26,312 bases of DNA. Origin: a virus. The stretch spans positions 1-26,312 of IMG/VR virus record IMGVR_UViG_3300009515_000021, one strand, 5' to 3'. Positions 1-6,489 of the stretch are shown in pieces. Made by a program: the position numbers and the translations under genes. Each line of letters starts with the position of its first letter. Position 1 is the stretch's first letter. Below the pieces are notes generated by a model that was not told the DNA's origin, did not search any database, and worked only from the letters and a program-made list of their open reading frames with translations.

Positions 1-51
1 ATGCCCTACACAATCACAGAGGCCCGTAAGGGTAAAAAGCCCCTGGTATAA
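1..51 (+). CDS. 3' end of an upstream gene (partial)
   Basis: An open frame enters the window at base 1 and stops at TAA 49-51, giving 16 residues rich in Lys and Arg (MPYTITEARKGKKPLV). It most likely represents the C-terminus of a gene starting before the window. The ATG at base 1 may be a coincidence of the cut. In tailed phages the gene before the portal is often the large terminase subunit, but nothing in these 16 residues proves that. Too short for a family call. Confidence 0.35.
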   Translation: MPYTITEARKGKKPLV

Positions 52-98
52 GGCTGGGGGCAAAGCATTAAAAATGTTGTATTAGTGAGTACAATAAG

Positions 99-155
99 GC
101 AGGTGGACCGCTTCATTTTTGTACGTTTTAATTCAAATGGTTCACCTGCTTTTTT
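99..155 (+). terminator. Possible intrinsic terminator with a long loop
   Basis: Arms 99-109 (GCAGGTGGACC) and 139-149 (GGTTCACCTGC) are complementary over 11 positions with one G-U pair, and a T6 run follows at 150-155. The 29-base loop is longer than usual for an intrinsic terminator. It would end transcription from the gene upstream of the window, just before the small gene at 161. Confidence 0.5.
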
Positions 156-160
156 ATATT

Positions 161-412
161 ATGAGAAACCTAACACCACAATTACTATTAGAGTACGGTT
201 TTGTACACATGCGCAAGGCATCGGATACGCCTGGCAACATATATACTAAGGGTAATTTTACCGTAACGGAGAACAATGGACGTTACTTTTGGTCCACCTC
301 AGAAACCCAAATACCACAGGAGCTACAAACGATAGAGGGCCTACGTATGGCATACGAGGGAAAAATGGGCAGTAAGCTTATGCGCACGTACAAAAGCGAA
401 ATGCGCACATAA
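161..412 (+). CDS. Small hypothetical protein, 83 aa
   Basis: Not recognised. The product is a soluble, mixed-composition protein beginning MRNLTPQLLLEYGF, with an aromatic and Gly/Asn-rich middle (NGRYFWS) and a basic C-terminus. This resembles the short accessory proteins often scattered through Bacteroidota phage genomes, but no named domain is visible. The frame is open from a TTG at 119 and also has an ATG at 137. I chose the ATG at 161 because the two earlier starts fall in the loop or 3' arm of the preceding terminator-like hairpin. It is followed by 73 bases that hold the promoter of the portal gene, so it is probably not in the head operon. Confidence 0.55.
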   Translation: MRNLTPQLLLEYGFVHMRKASDTPGNIYTKGNFTVTENNGRYFWSTSETQIPQELQTIEGLRMAYEGKMGSKLMRTYKSEMRT

Positions 413-457
413 TCATTTCTAACTAATAATACAATTTTATTTCCCAAAGTCAGGTAT

Positions 458-477
458 TTTTCTACCTTTGTAGAAAA
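458..477. promoter_or_regulatory. Perfect palindrome over the portal promoter (operator candidate)
   Basis: TTTTCTAC (458-465) and GTAGAAAA (470-477) form a perfect 8-base inverted repeat separated by CTTT. The dyad encloses the -7 element TACCTTTG. It lies in promoter DNA, mostly upstream of the expected transcript start, so a dimeric DNA-binding protein is a better explanation than an RNA hairpin. No equivalent dyad was seen at the other promoters here. Confidence 0.45.
463..470 (+). promoter_or_regulatory. Bacteroidota-type promoter of the head operon
   Basis: TACCTTTG matches the -7 consensus TAnnTTTG. It is 15 bases before the ATG at 486, which would leave a leader of about 10 bases with no Shine-Dalgarno. 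No convincing -33 TTG was seen. It likely drives the portal gene and the genes after it. Confidence 0.6.
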
Positions 478-485
478 GGTACCCT

Positions 486-3008
486 ATGGGATTTTTCGAC
501 AATTTCAGTTTTAATTTCAGTTTTGGCTTTGGCAACAAGAGCCAATCCGTTGGTGCACCAACCACGGAAGTGCCGGAAACTCAATTTACCAATGAGGAGG
601 TTAAAATACAAACTGAGGCCATTTACAATTATTTAAAGGAGCAAGATGCCGTAAAAAACACGGTTGATGCTAGTACTATTGATGTGCCTGCGGAGGGTGG
701 CCGTTCCTCAATTAACAACCAACGTAGCTTAGTGCCCAATGCCTTTACCCCGGCCACTACTGACTTCCCACTTACGGCTTTACCAGTACTAGAGAGCCTG
801 GCTATGTGGAACCGCCATATAAGCTATGCGGTTGATAACATTGAGAATTTAGCCAATACTGACTTTGAAATTGAGTTTGATGAAACGATAAGCGAGGAAC
901 GGGCTATGCAGTTGAAAAAGCACCTAATGTCAAGCCTCAATAAATGGTATGGCTTTAGTGTTGGTGCTAATTCGCTTATAAACGACCTGCTTAGGCAACT
1001 GGCCATATATGGTGCTATTAGTGCTGAACGTGAGCCGAATGAAAACCTACGGGAGATTAAGGCCATACACTTAATACCTAACCATGAGATTGAGTTTGCT
1101 TACAAACAAGATGAGGATGTTTATATACCGTTACAAAAAATACGTGCCCTGGGCAATGTAATTATTGACCAAACACAGTTCCCAGGCTATAAGGTTCTTA
1201 ACACCGAGACATATAAGTACATTGCCATGCGTAGGTTCCGCCAAGAACCATACGGCATACCAGGCTTTTTGTCCGCAATACAAGATATTATTATTGAAAA
1301 TGATATGATTAAAGGCTTCCAGGAAATGATGAAGCGCCTGGGTATGTTAGGTTTTTTAGCCATCCTTGTTGATATGCCTGCAAAGGATACGGCCCAGGGT
1401 GAAAGCGATAGCGCCTACCGTACACGTTTGCAGGAGTATTTAAAGCTTAACCACGAAAGGGCTAAGGATGGTTTTAGCCGTGGTATGACTGTAGGCTATA
1501 AGGGTAAGCATGAATTTGAGGTTGCCGGCAATACTATGAATGCCCAAGGTGCTGAGAAGCTAATGGACATTGTAAAGTCTCTTGTGTTTGCTGGGGTTAA
1601 GCAGGACCCTAATATGTTGGGCGAGAACAAGGCCACTACCGAAACTTTTGGCAGGGTTATACTTGCTAAGATGCTTACCCAAACCAAGAATTTCCAAAAT
1701 GCTGTTAAGGCTTTCTTAGAGGATACGTTTGCATTGGAGCTACGCTTAGGCTTTAGGTACACCGGTACGGTTACCGTTAAATTTACAAAGCCATTGGTGG
1801 GTGACCAAAAGCGTGAGCAGGAAACTTGGGAAAAGAAAATTGCCAACAACATTAACCTTTATAACCAAGGCTTGATTAGTCAGGAGGAATTGGCTGAGCG
1901 TTTAGATATTGATGAGCCTGATTTACCGGTACCGCGTGTAACTGCTAATGCCGGTGGTGGCGGTGGTGGTGATGAGCGTGAGGTTGAAACCACGGAAGAA
2001 GCGGAGAACCAAAGGGCCCAGGAGGCTTTAAAGAATGTAGGCTTTGGGACGCGCACTTTTGTATATGAGTGCCCGGATGGCTGTGCACATGAGCACCCCA
2101 GCTTTGTAAACGAGTTCCAGGACAATCGCATTGAGCGTATTATAAATGATTACAATAGTGAGGTTAACCGCAAATATAGCGTTGCTATTGAAAGGGCGTT
2201 ACCCGGTATGCGTAGGGCTATTGCTGCGCTACCGGAGAATGCCTCACAGCAACGGATTGAGAACATAGTGGTATTCTACCTTATCAAAGATTGGGATAAA
2301 AACTTTACTAAGCGCATTGATACTGATATACGCAAGAACGTAAAGGAGGCATACAATATATATAGGAAAGACAAAAAGGTTTTCCAGGATGCCGAGGGCT
2401 TTGGCAAATCAACACAAAAGCTGTTTACCATACCGGAGGCTAGTTTGGACCTATTGGACTTTAGAACCATTGAGTATTTGCAGGACCTTGATAGGGTGTT
2501 CCTCGGTAAGTTTATTACCGACCCGGATACAATGACACGGGTAACCAGGTTTATTGAGGAGGCTTATGTTAGTGATAACAGCCCATTGAGTAGCCCGGAG
2601 AACTTGAATAAGTTTATGGAGGATTTTGGCGAGTTGGTTAATAATGAGAGTTGGAAGGCAAGGCGTATTATTGAGACGACTATTAATAAGGCTAGGAATT
2701 ATGCCAATGTAATGTACATCAACCAAGCCGAGATTAAAAAGTTTGAGGTGGTTGAGGTGGTGGACCAGCTTACGTGCCAATGGTGCGCATATATGGATGG
2801 CCAGGAATTAGAGGTTGTTACGGAGGTTGAGAAGATAAAGGACCTTAACACGGGAGAGATTACAGATATTGCAAGTAAGGCACCTTTTGCAACAAGTATA
2901 CCTATTGAGCAATTTGAGGCTATGGATGCCCAGGCTATACAAGCGGCCGGCATAGGCACGCCTCCAAATCATTGTCATTGTAGGGGTCGTATTGTGGCTG
3001 TAATATGA
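486..3008 (+). CDS. Portal protein fused to a Mu F/SPP1 gp7-type head morphogenesis domain
   Basis: 840 residues. Residues about 60-485 look like a phage portal, the dodecameric ring at the packaging vertex, with a long helical region including DIIIENDMIKGFQEMMKRLG. A run of six glycines (490-495) with acidic residues after it marks a linker. The remainder resembles the Mu gpF/SPP1 gp7 minor head protein family: its C-terminus carries C764-x2-C767 in TCQWCAYMDG and the H829-C830-H831-C832 cluster, matching that family's usual Cys/His ending. A further C529-x3-C533-x-H535-x-H537 cluster just after the linker could bind metal. Portal and MuF proteins are usually separate neighbouring genes. It is the first gene of the head operon, and its TGA overlaps a possible small ORF by ATGA. 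Role is from family resemblance; domain borders are approximate. Confidence 0.87.
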   Translation: MGFFDNFSFNFSFGFGNKSQSVGAPTTEVPETQFTNEEVKIQTEAIYNYLKEQDAVKNTVDASTIDVPAEGGRSSINNQRSLVPNAFTPATTDFPLTALPVLESLAMWNRHISYAVDNIENLANTDFEIEFDETISEERAMQLKKHLMSSLNKWYGFSVGANSLINDLLRQLAIYGAISAEREPNENLREIKAIHLIPNHEIEFAYKQDEDVYIPLQKIRALGNVIIDQTQFPGYKVLNTETYKYIAMRRFRQEPYGIPGFLSAIQDIIIENDMIKGFQEMMKRLGMLGFLAILVDMPAKDTAQGESDSAYRTRLQEYLKLNHERAKDGFSRGMTVGYKGKHEFEVAGNTMNAQGAEKLMDIVKSLVFAGVKQDPNMLGENKATTETFGRVILAKMLTQTKNFQNAVKAFLEDTFALELRLGFRYTGTVTVKFTKPLVGDQKREQETWEKKIANNINLYNQGLISQEELAERLDIDEPDLPVPRVTANAGGGGGGDEREVETTEEAENQRAQEALKNVGFGTRTFVYECPDGCAHEHPSFVNEFQDNRIERIINDYNSEVNRKYSVAIERALPGMRRAIAALPENASQQRIENIVVFYLIKDWDKNFTKRIDTDIRKNVKEAYNIYRKDKKVFQDAEGFGKSTQKLFTIPEASLDLLDFRTIEYLQDLDRVFLGKFITDPDTMTRVTRFIEEAYVSDNSPLSSPENLNKFMEDFGELVNNESWKARRIIETTINKARNYANVMYINQAEIKKFEVVEVVDQLTCQWCAYMDGQELEVVTEVEKIKDLNTGEITDIASKAPFATSIPIEQFEAMDAQAIQAAGIGTPPNHCHCRGRIVAVI

Positions 3009-3133
3009 TAGTATATAAGGAGCATAGTTTTTGGCTTACTAAAATGTGTAATTACATAGATGTGTATACGCTTACAGCGTTTGATGTTAAAGGAGGTATT
3101 TTTGCACATGTCGGATTAATTGTCTATAATTGA
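3005..3133 (+). CDS. Possible small ORF, 42 aa, between portal and protease
   Basis: ATG 3005 overlaps the portal stop as ATGA, the same coupling used elsewhere here, and the frame stays open for 42 codons to TGA 3131-3133. The product (MIVYKEHSFWLTKMCNYIDV to GLIVYN) has mixed composition and no recognisable domain. It covers almost all of the 138 bases between the portal stop and the protease ATG, and it contains the AAAGGAGGT and TATTTTTG signals discussed below. It may be a real small protein or a chance frame. The coupling favours it; the embedded initiation signals count against it. Confidence 0.35.
   Translation: MIVYKEHSFWLTKMCNYIDVYTLTAFDVKGGIFAHVGLIVYN
3090..3110 (+). promoter_or_regulatory. 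Shine-Dalgarno plus TAnnTTTG element before ATG 3108
   Basis: AAAGGAGGT (3089-3097) is one of the few strong Shine-Dalgarno sequences in the window and is correctly spaced from ATG 3108. TATTTTTG (3097-3104) overlaps it, matches the -7 consensus, and ends three bases before the same ATG. That ATG opens only Met-Ser-Asp before an in-frame TAA (3117-3119). The signals therefore point to a start that seems to have been lost or bypassed. Confidence 0.45.
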
Positions 3134-3146
3134 AAAAAATTTAAGC

Positions 3147-4610
3147 ATGATACTTAAAGGCACGGATAACTTAACGTTGGTACATCAGATACAGGAGAAC
3201 AACAACAAGAGTACTGATTTAGGGGAACACCATGATATGATTTTGGCCAGGCTTAAAAAAGAGCGTGGTTTGGATTTGCAAAGTGCTGATATACCTACTG
3301 TGCCTGATGAGGATGATTTGGTTGAGTTTCCCTTCCGTCAATTAAGTGCAACCATAGTTGGTGCCGGTAGTTGGAAGGCTACGGACTTTAGTAAAGGCAA
3401 TGTACTTAAGAAGTCAATGCCCATGCTAGAGGGTGTGCCTGCTTATAGGAACCACCACACTTTTGTTGGTAATGAGGTTGGGCATATTGGCACACCCACT
3501 TGGAGTAATTCATACACTAATGCCGATGGCAAGAAGATACCGGCAGGTATTGATGCGCCTTTTATTATTGATAAAATATTGGAGCCAAAATTGGTGCGCC
3601 AACTTAGTAGCCCCCGTAGCCCAGTTAAATCATCATCCGTAACGGTGGTGTTCGAGTGGGAGGCCTCACATGACTTTGATAAAGAATGGATGTTTTGGGA
3701 TATGCTTGGCACGTTTGCCGAGGATGGGGAAATGGTTAGACGTATAGTAACCAACATAACGGCTTATTATGAGAGTAGCTTGGTATGGTTGGGTGCTGAC
3801 CCTTTTGCTGGCAAGTTGGATGAGAATGGTGAAGTTGTAGAAATTGACCAAGCAAGCGTTATCGAAAATAGTCGCTCAGGTGAGGAATTTGAGCAATTTT
3901 ATAAAAAACATAAAAAATATTTCATATATTCTTGTTCAGAATCTGAAAAAGACATACTTTTGAAAATGAACAAGGAAGGTGGCCCACAAAGCCACTCAAA
4001 AACCGAAAAACAAACGGCCATGAATAAAAAGCTTCTTGAAAAAATCGCCCAATTAAACAACTGCAAAGTTGATGAGGTTACCGAGGAAATGATTGAAAAG
4101 TTTGATGTTATTGAAACAGATAAGCTTGCAGCTTTAGAGAAGGCGGATAGTGAGGTTAAAACCCTTAAGGCCGATAAAGAAGCTGAGGAAGGTAAGGTTA
4201 AGACGCTTACGGATGAAAAGGCGCAATTGGAGAAGGATAACAAGGAGAATGCTGAAAAGGTTGAGAAACTTGAAAAAGAGGCTAAAGAGAATGAGGCTAA
4301 GATTAAGGCCGGTGAGGCACACCTTAATAGTATGCGTGAGCACACTAAGGAGGTTTACACCAAATTTGCAGGAGATAAGGTTGATGATACCATTGTAAAA
4401 GAAATAGAGGGCAACAACATAGAGGAGCTTGAAGCTAAGCTTAAATTGTTTGGTGCTGAGGCCGTTACCAAATTTGGGGCACATTGTACGACTTGTAATA
4501 GTAGTGAGCATATCTCCTACCGTTCAAGTATTGATAACGGTGGCGGTGTTGGAGATGATGAGGATGAGCCTATGCACATGGGCGAGGCATCACAAATAGG
4601 ACGAAACTAA
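3147..4610 (+). CDS. Prohead protease fused to a coiled-coil scaffold domain
   Basis: 487 residues from ATG 3147. The N-terminal ~240 residues resemble phage prohead (head maturation) proteases: PAYRNHHTFVGNEVGHIGTP holds candidate catalytic His (H103/H104, H113), and a strand with S162-S164 (KSSSVTVVFEW) holds candidate Ser. A low-complexity linker, KKHKKYFIYSCSESEKD, follows. Residues about 292-420 are a long Lys/Glu/Ala coiled coil, as expected of a scaffold that fills the procapsid and is then cleaved. Its place between portal and capsid genes is standard. In-frame TTG 3120 would add nine residues. I preferred ATG 3147 because its A-rich leader matches other genes here. Catalytic residues are inferred from position, not from an alignment. 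Confidence 0.8.
   Translation: MILKGTDNLTLVHQIQENNNKSTDLGEHHDMILARLKKERGLDLQSADIPTVPDEDDLVEFPFRQLSATIVGAGSWKATDFSKGNVLKKSMPMLEGVPAYRNHHTFVGNEVGHIGTPTWSNSYTNADGKKIPAGIDAPFIIDKILEPKLVRQLSSPRSPVKSSSVTVVFEWEASHDFDKEWMFWDMLGTFAEDGEMVRRIVTNITAYYESSLVWLGADPFAGKLDENGEVVEIDQASVIENSRSGEEFEQFYKKHKKYFIYSCSESEKDILLKMNKEGGPQSHSKTEKQTAMNKKLLEKIAQLNNCKVDEVTEEMIEKFDVIETDKLAALEKADSEVKTLKADKEAEEGKVKTLTDEKAQLEKDNKENAEKVEKLEKEAKENEAKIKAGEAHLNSMREHTKEVYTKFAGDKVDDTIVKEIEGNNIEELEAKLKLFGAEAVTKFGAHCTTCNSSEHISYRSSIDNGGGVGDDEDEPMHMGEASQIGRN
3955..3962 (+). promoter_or_regulatory. Internal TAnnTTTG promoter candidate inside the protease-scaffold gene
   Basis: TACTTTTG matches the -7 consensus and is followed three bases later by an in-frame ATG (3966). 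It falls exactly in the linker between protease and scaffold domains, in a stretch more A/T-rich than its surroundings. This fits a promoter for separate scaffold expression or a relic of an old intergenic region. A chance match is possible. Confidence 0.4.
4020..4610 (+). CDS. Possible nested scaffold protein, in frame with the protease-scaffold gene
   Basis: In-frame ATG 4020 starts MNKKLLEKIAQLNN, which reads like a natural scaffold N-terminus. It would give 196 residues that are almost wholly coiled coil plus an acidic tail. The leader before it (AAAAACCGAAAAACAAACGG) is A-rich like the leaders of the decoration and capsid genes, and a promoter-like element lies at 3955-3962. ATG 3966 is an alternative start giving 214 residues. 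Producing the scaffold alone from a start inside the protease gene is established for lambda C/Nu3. Here it is an inference. Confidence 0.45.
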   Translation: MNKKLLEKIAQLNNCKVDEVTEEMIEKFDVIETDKLAALEKADSEVKTLKADKEAEEGKVKTLTDEKAQLEKDNKENAEKVEKLEKEAKENEAKIKAGEAHLNSMREHTKEVYTKFAGDKVDDTIVKEIEGNNIEELEAKLKLFGAEAVTKFGAHCTTCNSSEHISYRSSIDNGGGVGDDEDEPMHMGEASQIGRN

Positions 4611-4643
4611 TTTTTGAAATTTTTTAACTAAAGATACACGAAC

Positions 4644-5090
4644 ATGGGATTAGGTACAGGAACAGTACAAGGAAGGCAAACAACTCTTTCTAAGCATTTT
4701 GACCAAGCTGGAATCCGCCTTTCAATGAATAATGGCGAAGGTGCTGAAATAAAAGCAGGTACCGAGGTTAACCTTACAGGAGATAATGAGGTAAGCATCC
4801 GTGATACTGCTACTGATAGACCTTTTGGTGTTTGTGAAATAGGTGGTGCAGATGGAGAGAAGGTAACTGTACATGTACATGGACAGCGTACTTTGCAGGT
4901 AGTTGCTACCGGTGGAGCTTTTACGGCTGGGGATTTAGTTAAATATACCGGCACACATGATGCTAATGGTGTACCTAATTATGTTGCCGCTGTGGCTTCT
5001 GATTTAATTACTGCTCTTGTAATAAAGGGTGCAGCGCAGGATGCGGTAGCAGAGGTTGTAATTATGAACCAATATGTAGTTGCTCCATAA
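4644..5090 (+). CDS. Capsid decoration (cement) protein, DUF2190-like
   Basis: 148 residues, Gly/Thr/Val-rich and likely all beta. The segment AEIKAGTEVNLTGDNEVSIR, followed by PFGVCEIGGADGEKVTVHV and GGAFTAGDLVKYTG, has the look of the DUF2190/capsid cement family, small proteins that bind the outer capsid surface or stabilise it. Its position directly before the major capsid gene supports that role. The leader (TTAACTAAAGATACACGAAC) is A-rich without Shine-Dalgarno, as expected for strong Bacteroidota starts. The 3' end lies inside an intrinsic terminator whose loop contains the stop codon. Family assignment is by resemblance only. Confidence 0.72.
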   Translation: MGLGTGTVQGRQTTLSKHFDQAGIRLSMNNGEGAEIKAGTEVNLTGDNEVSIRDTATDRPFGVCEIGGADGEKVTVHVHGQRTLQVVATGGAFTAGDLVKYTGTHDANGVPNYVAAVASDLITALVIKGAAQDAVAEVVIMNQYVVAP

Positions 5091-5108
5091 GGGTAGCTAC
5101 TTTTTTTT
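5076..5108 (+). terminator. Intrinsic terminator overlapping the decoration gene stop
   Basis: Arms 5076-5085 (GTAGTTGCTC) and 5091-5100 (GGGTAGCTAC) pair over 10 positions with three G-U pairs. The five-base loop (CATAA) contains the stop codon, and eight T follow at 5101-5108. It sits between decoration and capsid genes, where no clear TAnnTTTG promoter follows, so it may be a partial terminator that sets expression ratios. Confidence 0.7.
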
Positions 5109-5145
5109 AAATAGAAAAATTTTATAGTATAAATATACCGAGAAA

Positions 5146-6429
5146 ATGGCAGTATTAGAATTATCCAAATTACGTGAGCACAATCAAAGTCTAAGCAACA
5201 AAAAGACTGGAACTATTAGCAAGCGTGCTGATATTAAGGATACTATTGAGGCTAACTTGAAAAAGTTTGCCAAAGAGGTTGGTGAAACTCGTAAAGGTTT
5301 CAGAGATGCAAACGGAAACGATATTGCACCTTATGATATTGATATTAACGAGGCCAGTAAGCACATGTTTGGTACTGACCTTAATGGGGTGTTGGCGCAA
5401 CTTGGTATTTATACTAAGAGCGATAATGTTTCAGAGGTGTGCCAAAAGCTTGGATATAACAATGTGAATGCTAAGGCCATACAGGACCTTATGATTACAC
5501 AATCTGAGCTTGGCATTGAGACACTTGCTGAGCAAAATACTGACCATAGGTTTTTGTTACCCGAGATGATTATGGCCGCTATCCGTATAGGGTACCAGCA
5601 CAATGCGATGCACATGAATTGGATTGCTGGCACACAGCCTGTGAGACAATTGAAAAAGAACCCAATGCCTCAATTATTAAGAGGTGATGCGGTTAGTGCC
5701 AAAGTAAACGAGGGAGCTCAGTTTCCTTTGGGCTCTGTGAAGTTCGGGCAAAAGTATGTGGATACTTTTAAAATAGGTACAGGAATACAGCTTACCGATG
5801 AGCTTATACTATCGGCCAGCCTGGATATATTCTTCTTGTTTATGCAGGAGGTTGGTAACGATATGCGTATTGGCGCGGATAGTCTTGCAATTGATGTTCT
5901 CATTAATGGTGAGCAAACGGATGGCTCGGAGACTGCACCGGTTGTTGGTACTGATGATGGTACCTCGTTTACCTACAAAGATATTAAGCGTATGTTTACT
6001 CGTATGAGTAGAATGTCACAACCTGCCACCCGTATAATTGCCGGTGAGGAGGATACGATTGATATTACCGGGATTGATAGGTTTGAGGGTTTTAACGGTG
6101 ATACCCGTTTGGCTTCCATTCGTTCAATTGTTGGTGTACCTGATACATTCGACATGGACGTATACCCGTTGCCTACTAACCAAATTATGTTTATTGCGCC
6201 TGACCGTGCGATGATTAAATTGCAGTTTGGTGGCATGAAAACTGAGCGTGATAGAGATATTACCACTCAAAAAGAAATTATGGTAATTAGCGATTACATC
6301 AACTTCGCCATCGTGAAGCGTGATGCAAGGGTTATACTTACCAAGGCGGACACTATTGTTAACTTACCATTCCCTAGCTACATGGATATTGATGCTAGAA
6401 TTGCAGAGACATTTGATAACCTCGATTAA
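5146..6429 (+). CDS. Major capsid protein
   Basis: 427 residues. It is the size expected for an HK97-fold capsid protein and in the expected position after protease/scaffold and decoration genes. The N-terminal ~100 residues are charged and helical, like a delta domain or N-arm removed or reorganised on maturation. The rest is mixed alpha/beta and includes PQLLRGDAVSAKVNEGAQFP, a typical E-loop-type stretch, and a C-terminal segment with FAIVKRDARVIL resembling the closing strand of the capsid A-domain. The A-rich leader has no Shine-Dalgarno. The gene ends with three in-frame stops (TAA TAG TAA) inside a strong hairpin. Assignment rests on context and general features. Confidence 0.85.
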   Translation: MAVLELSKLREHNQSLSNKKTGTISKRADIKDTIEANLKKFAKEVGETRKGFRDANGNDIAPYDIDINEASKHMFGTDLNGVLAQLGIYTKSDNVSEVCQKLGYNNVNAKAIQDLMITQSELGIETLAEQNTDHRFLLPEMIMAAIRIGYQHNAMHMNWIAGTQPVRQLKKNPMPQLLRGDAVSAKVNEGAQFPLGSVKFGQKYVDTFKIGTGIQLTDELILSASLDIFFLFMQEVGNDMRIGADSLAIDVLINGEQTDGSETAPVVGTDDGTSFTYKDIKRMFTRMSRMSQPATRIIAGEEDTIDITGIDRFEGFNGDTRLASIRSIVGVPDTFDMDVYPLPTNQIMFIAPDRAMIKLQFGGMKTERDRDITTQKEIMVISDYINFAIVKRDARVILTKADTIVNLPFPSYMDIDARIAETFDNLD

Positions 6430-6444
6430 TAGTAATCGGGGTTA
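6417..6444 (+). other. 12-bp hairpin spanning the capsid gene stop codons
   Basis: TAACCTCGATTA (6417-6428) pairs with TAATCGGGGTTA (6433-6444), with a single G-U, across a four-base loop. The three tandem stop codons lie within this hairpin. No T-run follows, so it is unlikely to be a simple intrinsic terminator. A 3' end that protects capsid mRNA, or a processing site, fits better. Confidence 0.55.
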
Positions 6445-6450
6445 CAATAC

Positions 6451-6480
6451 CTTATTAAAAGAAGATATAGCTTATTAAAA
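6451..6480 (+). repeat. Direct repeat CTTATTAAAA x2, 20-base period
   Basis: CTTATTAAAA occurs at 6451-6460 and again at 6471-6480, in the leader of the next gene (ATG 6490). The A/T-rich bases after each copy are also alike. It may form a translation-enhancing leader, a protein-binding pair of sites, or a small duplication. Confidence 0.5.
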
Positions 6481-6489
6481 ACAGAAACT

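Noticed and set aside
3899-4345. 148-codon antisense frame opposite the scaffold coiled coil
   Set aside because: Low-complexity Ser/Phe/Leu product mirrors the Lys/Glu codons of the coiled coil. Shadow.
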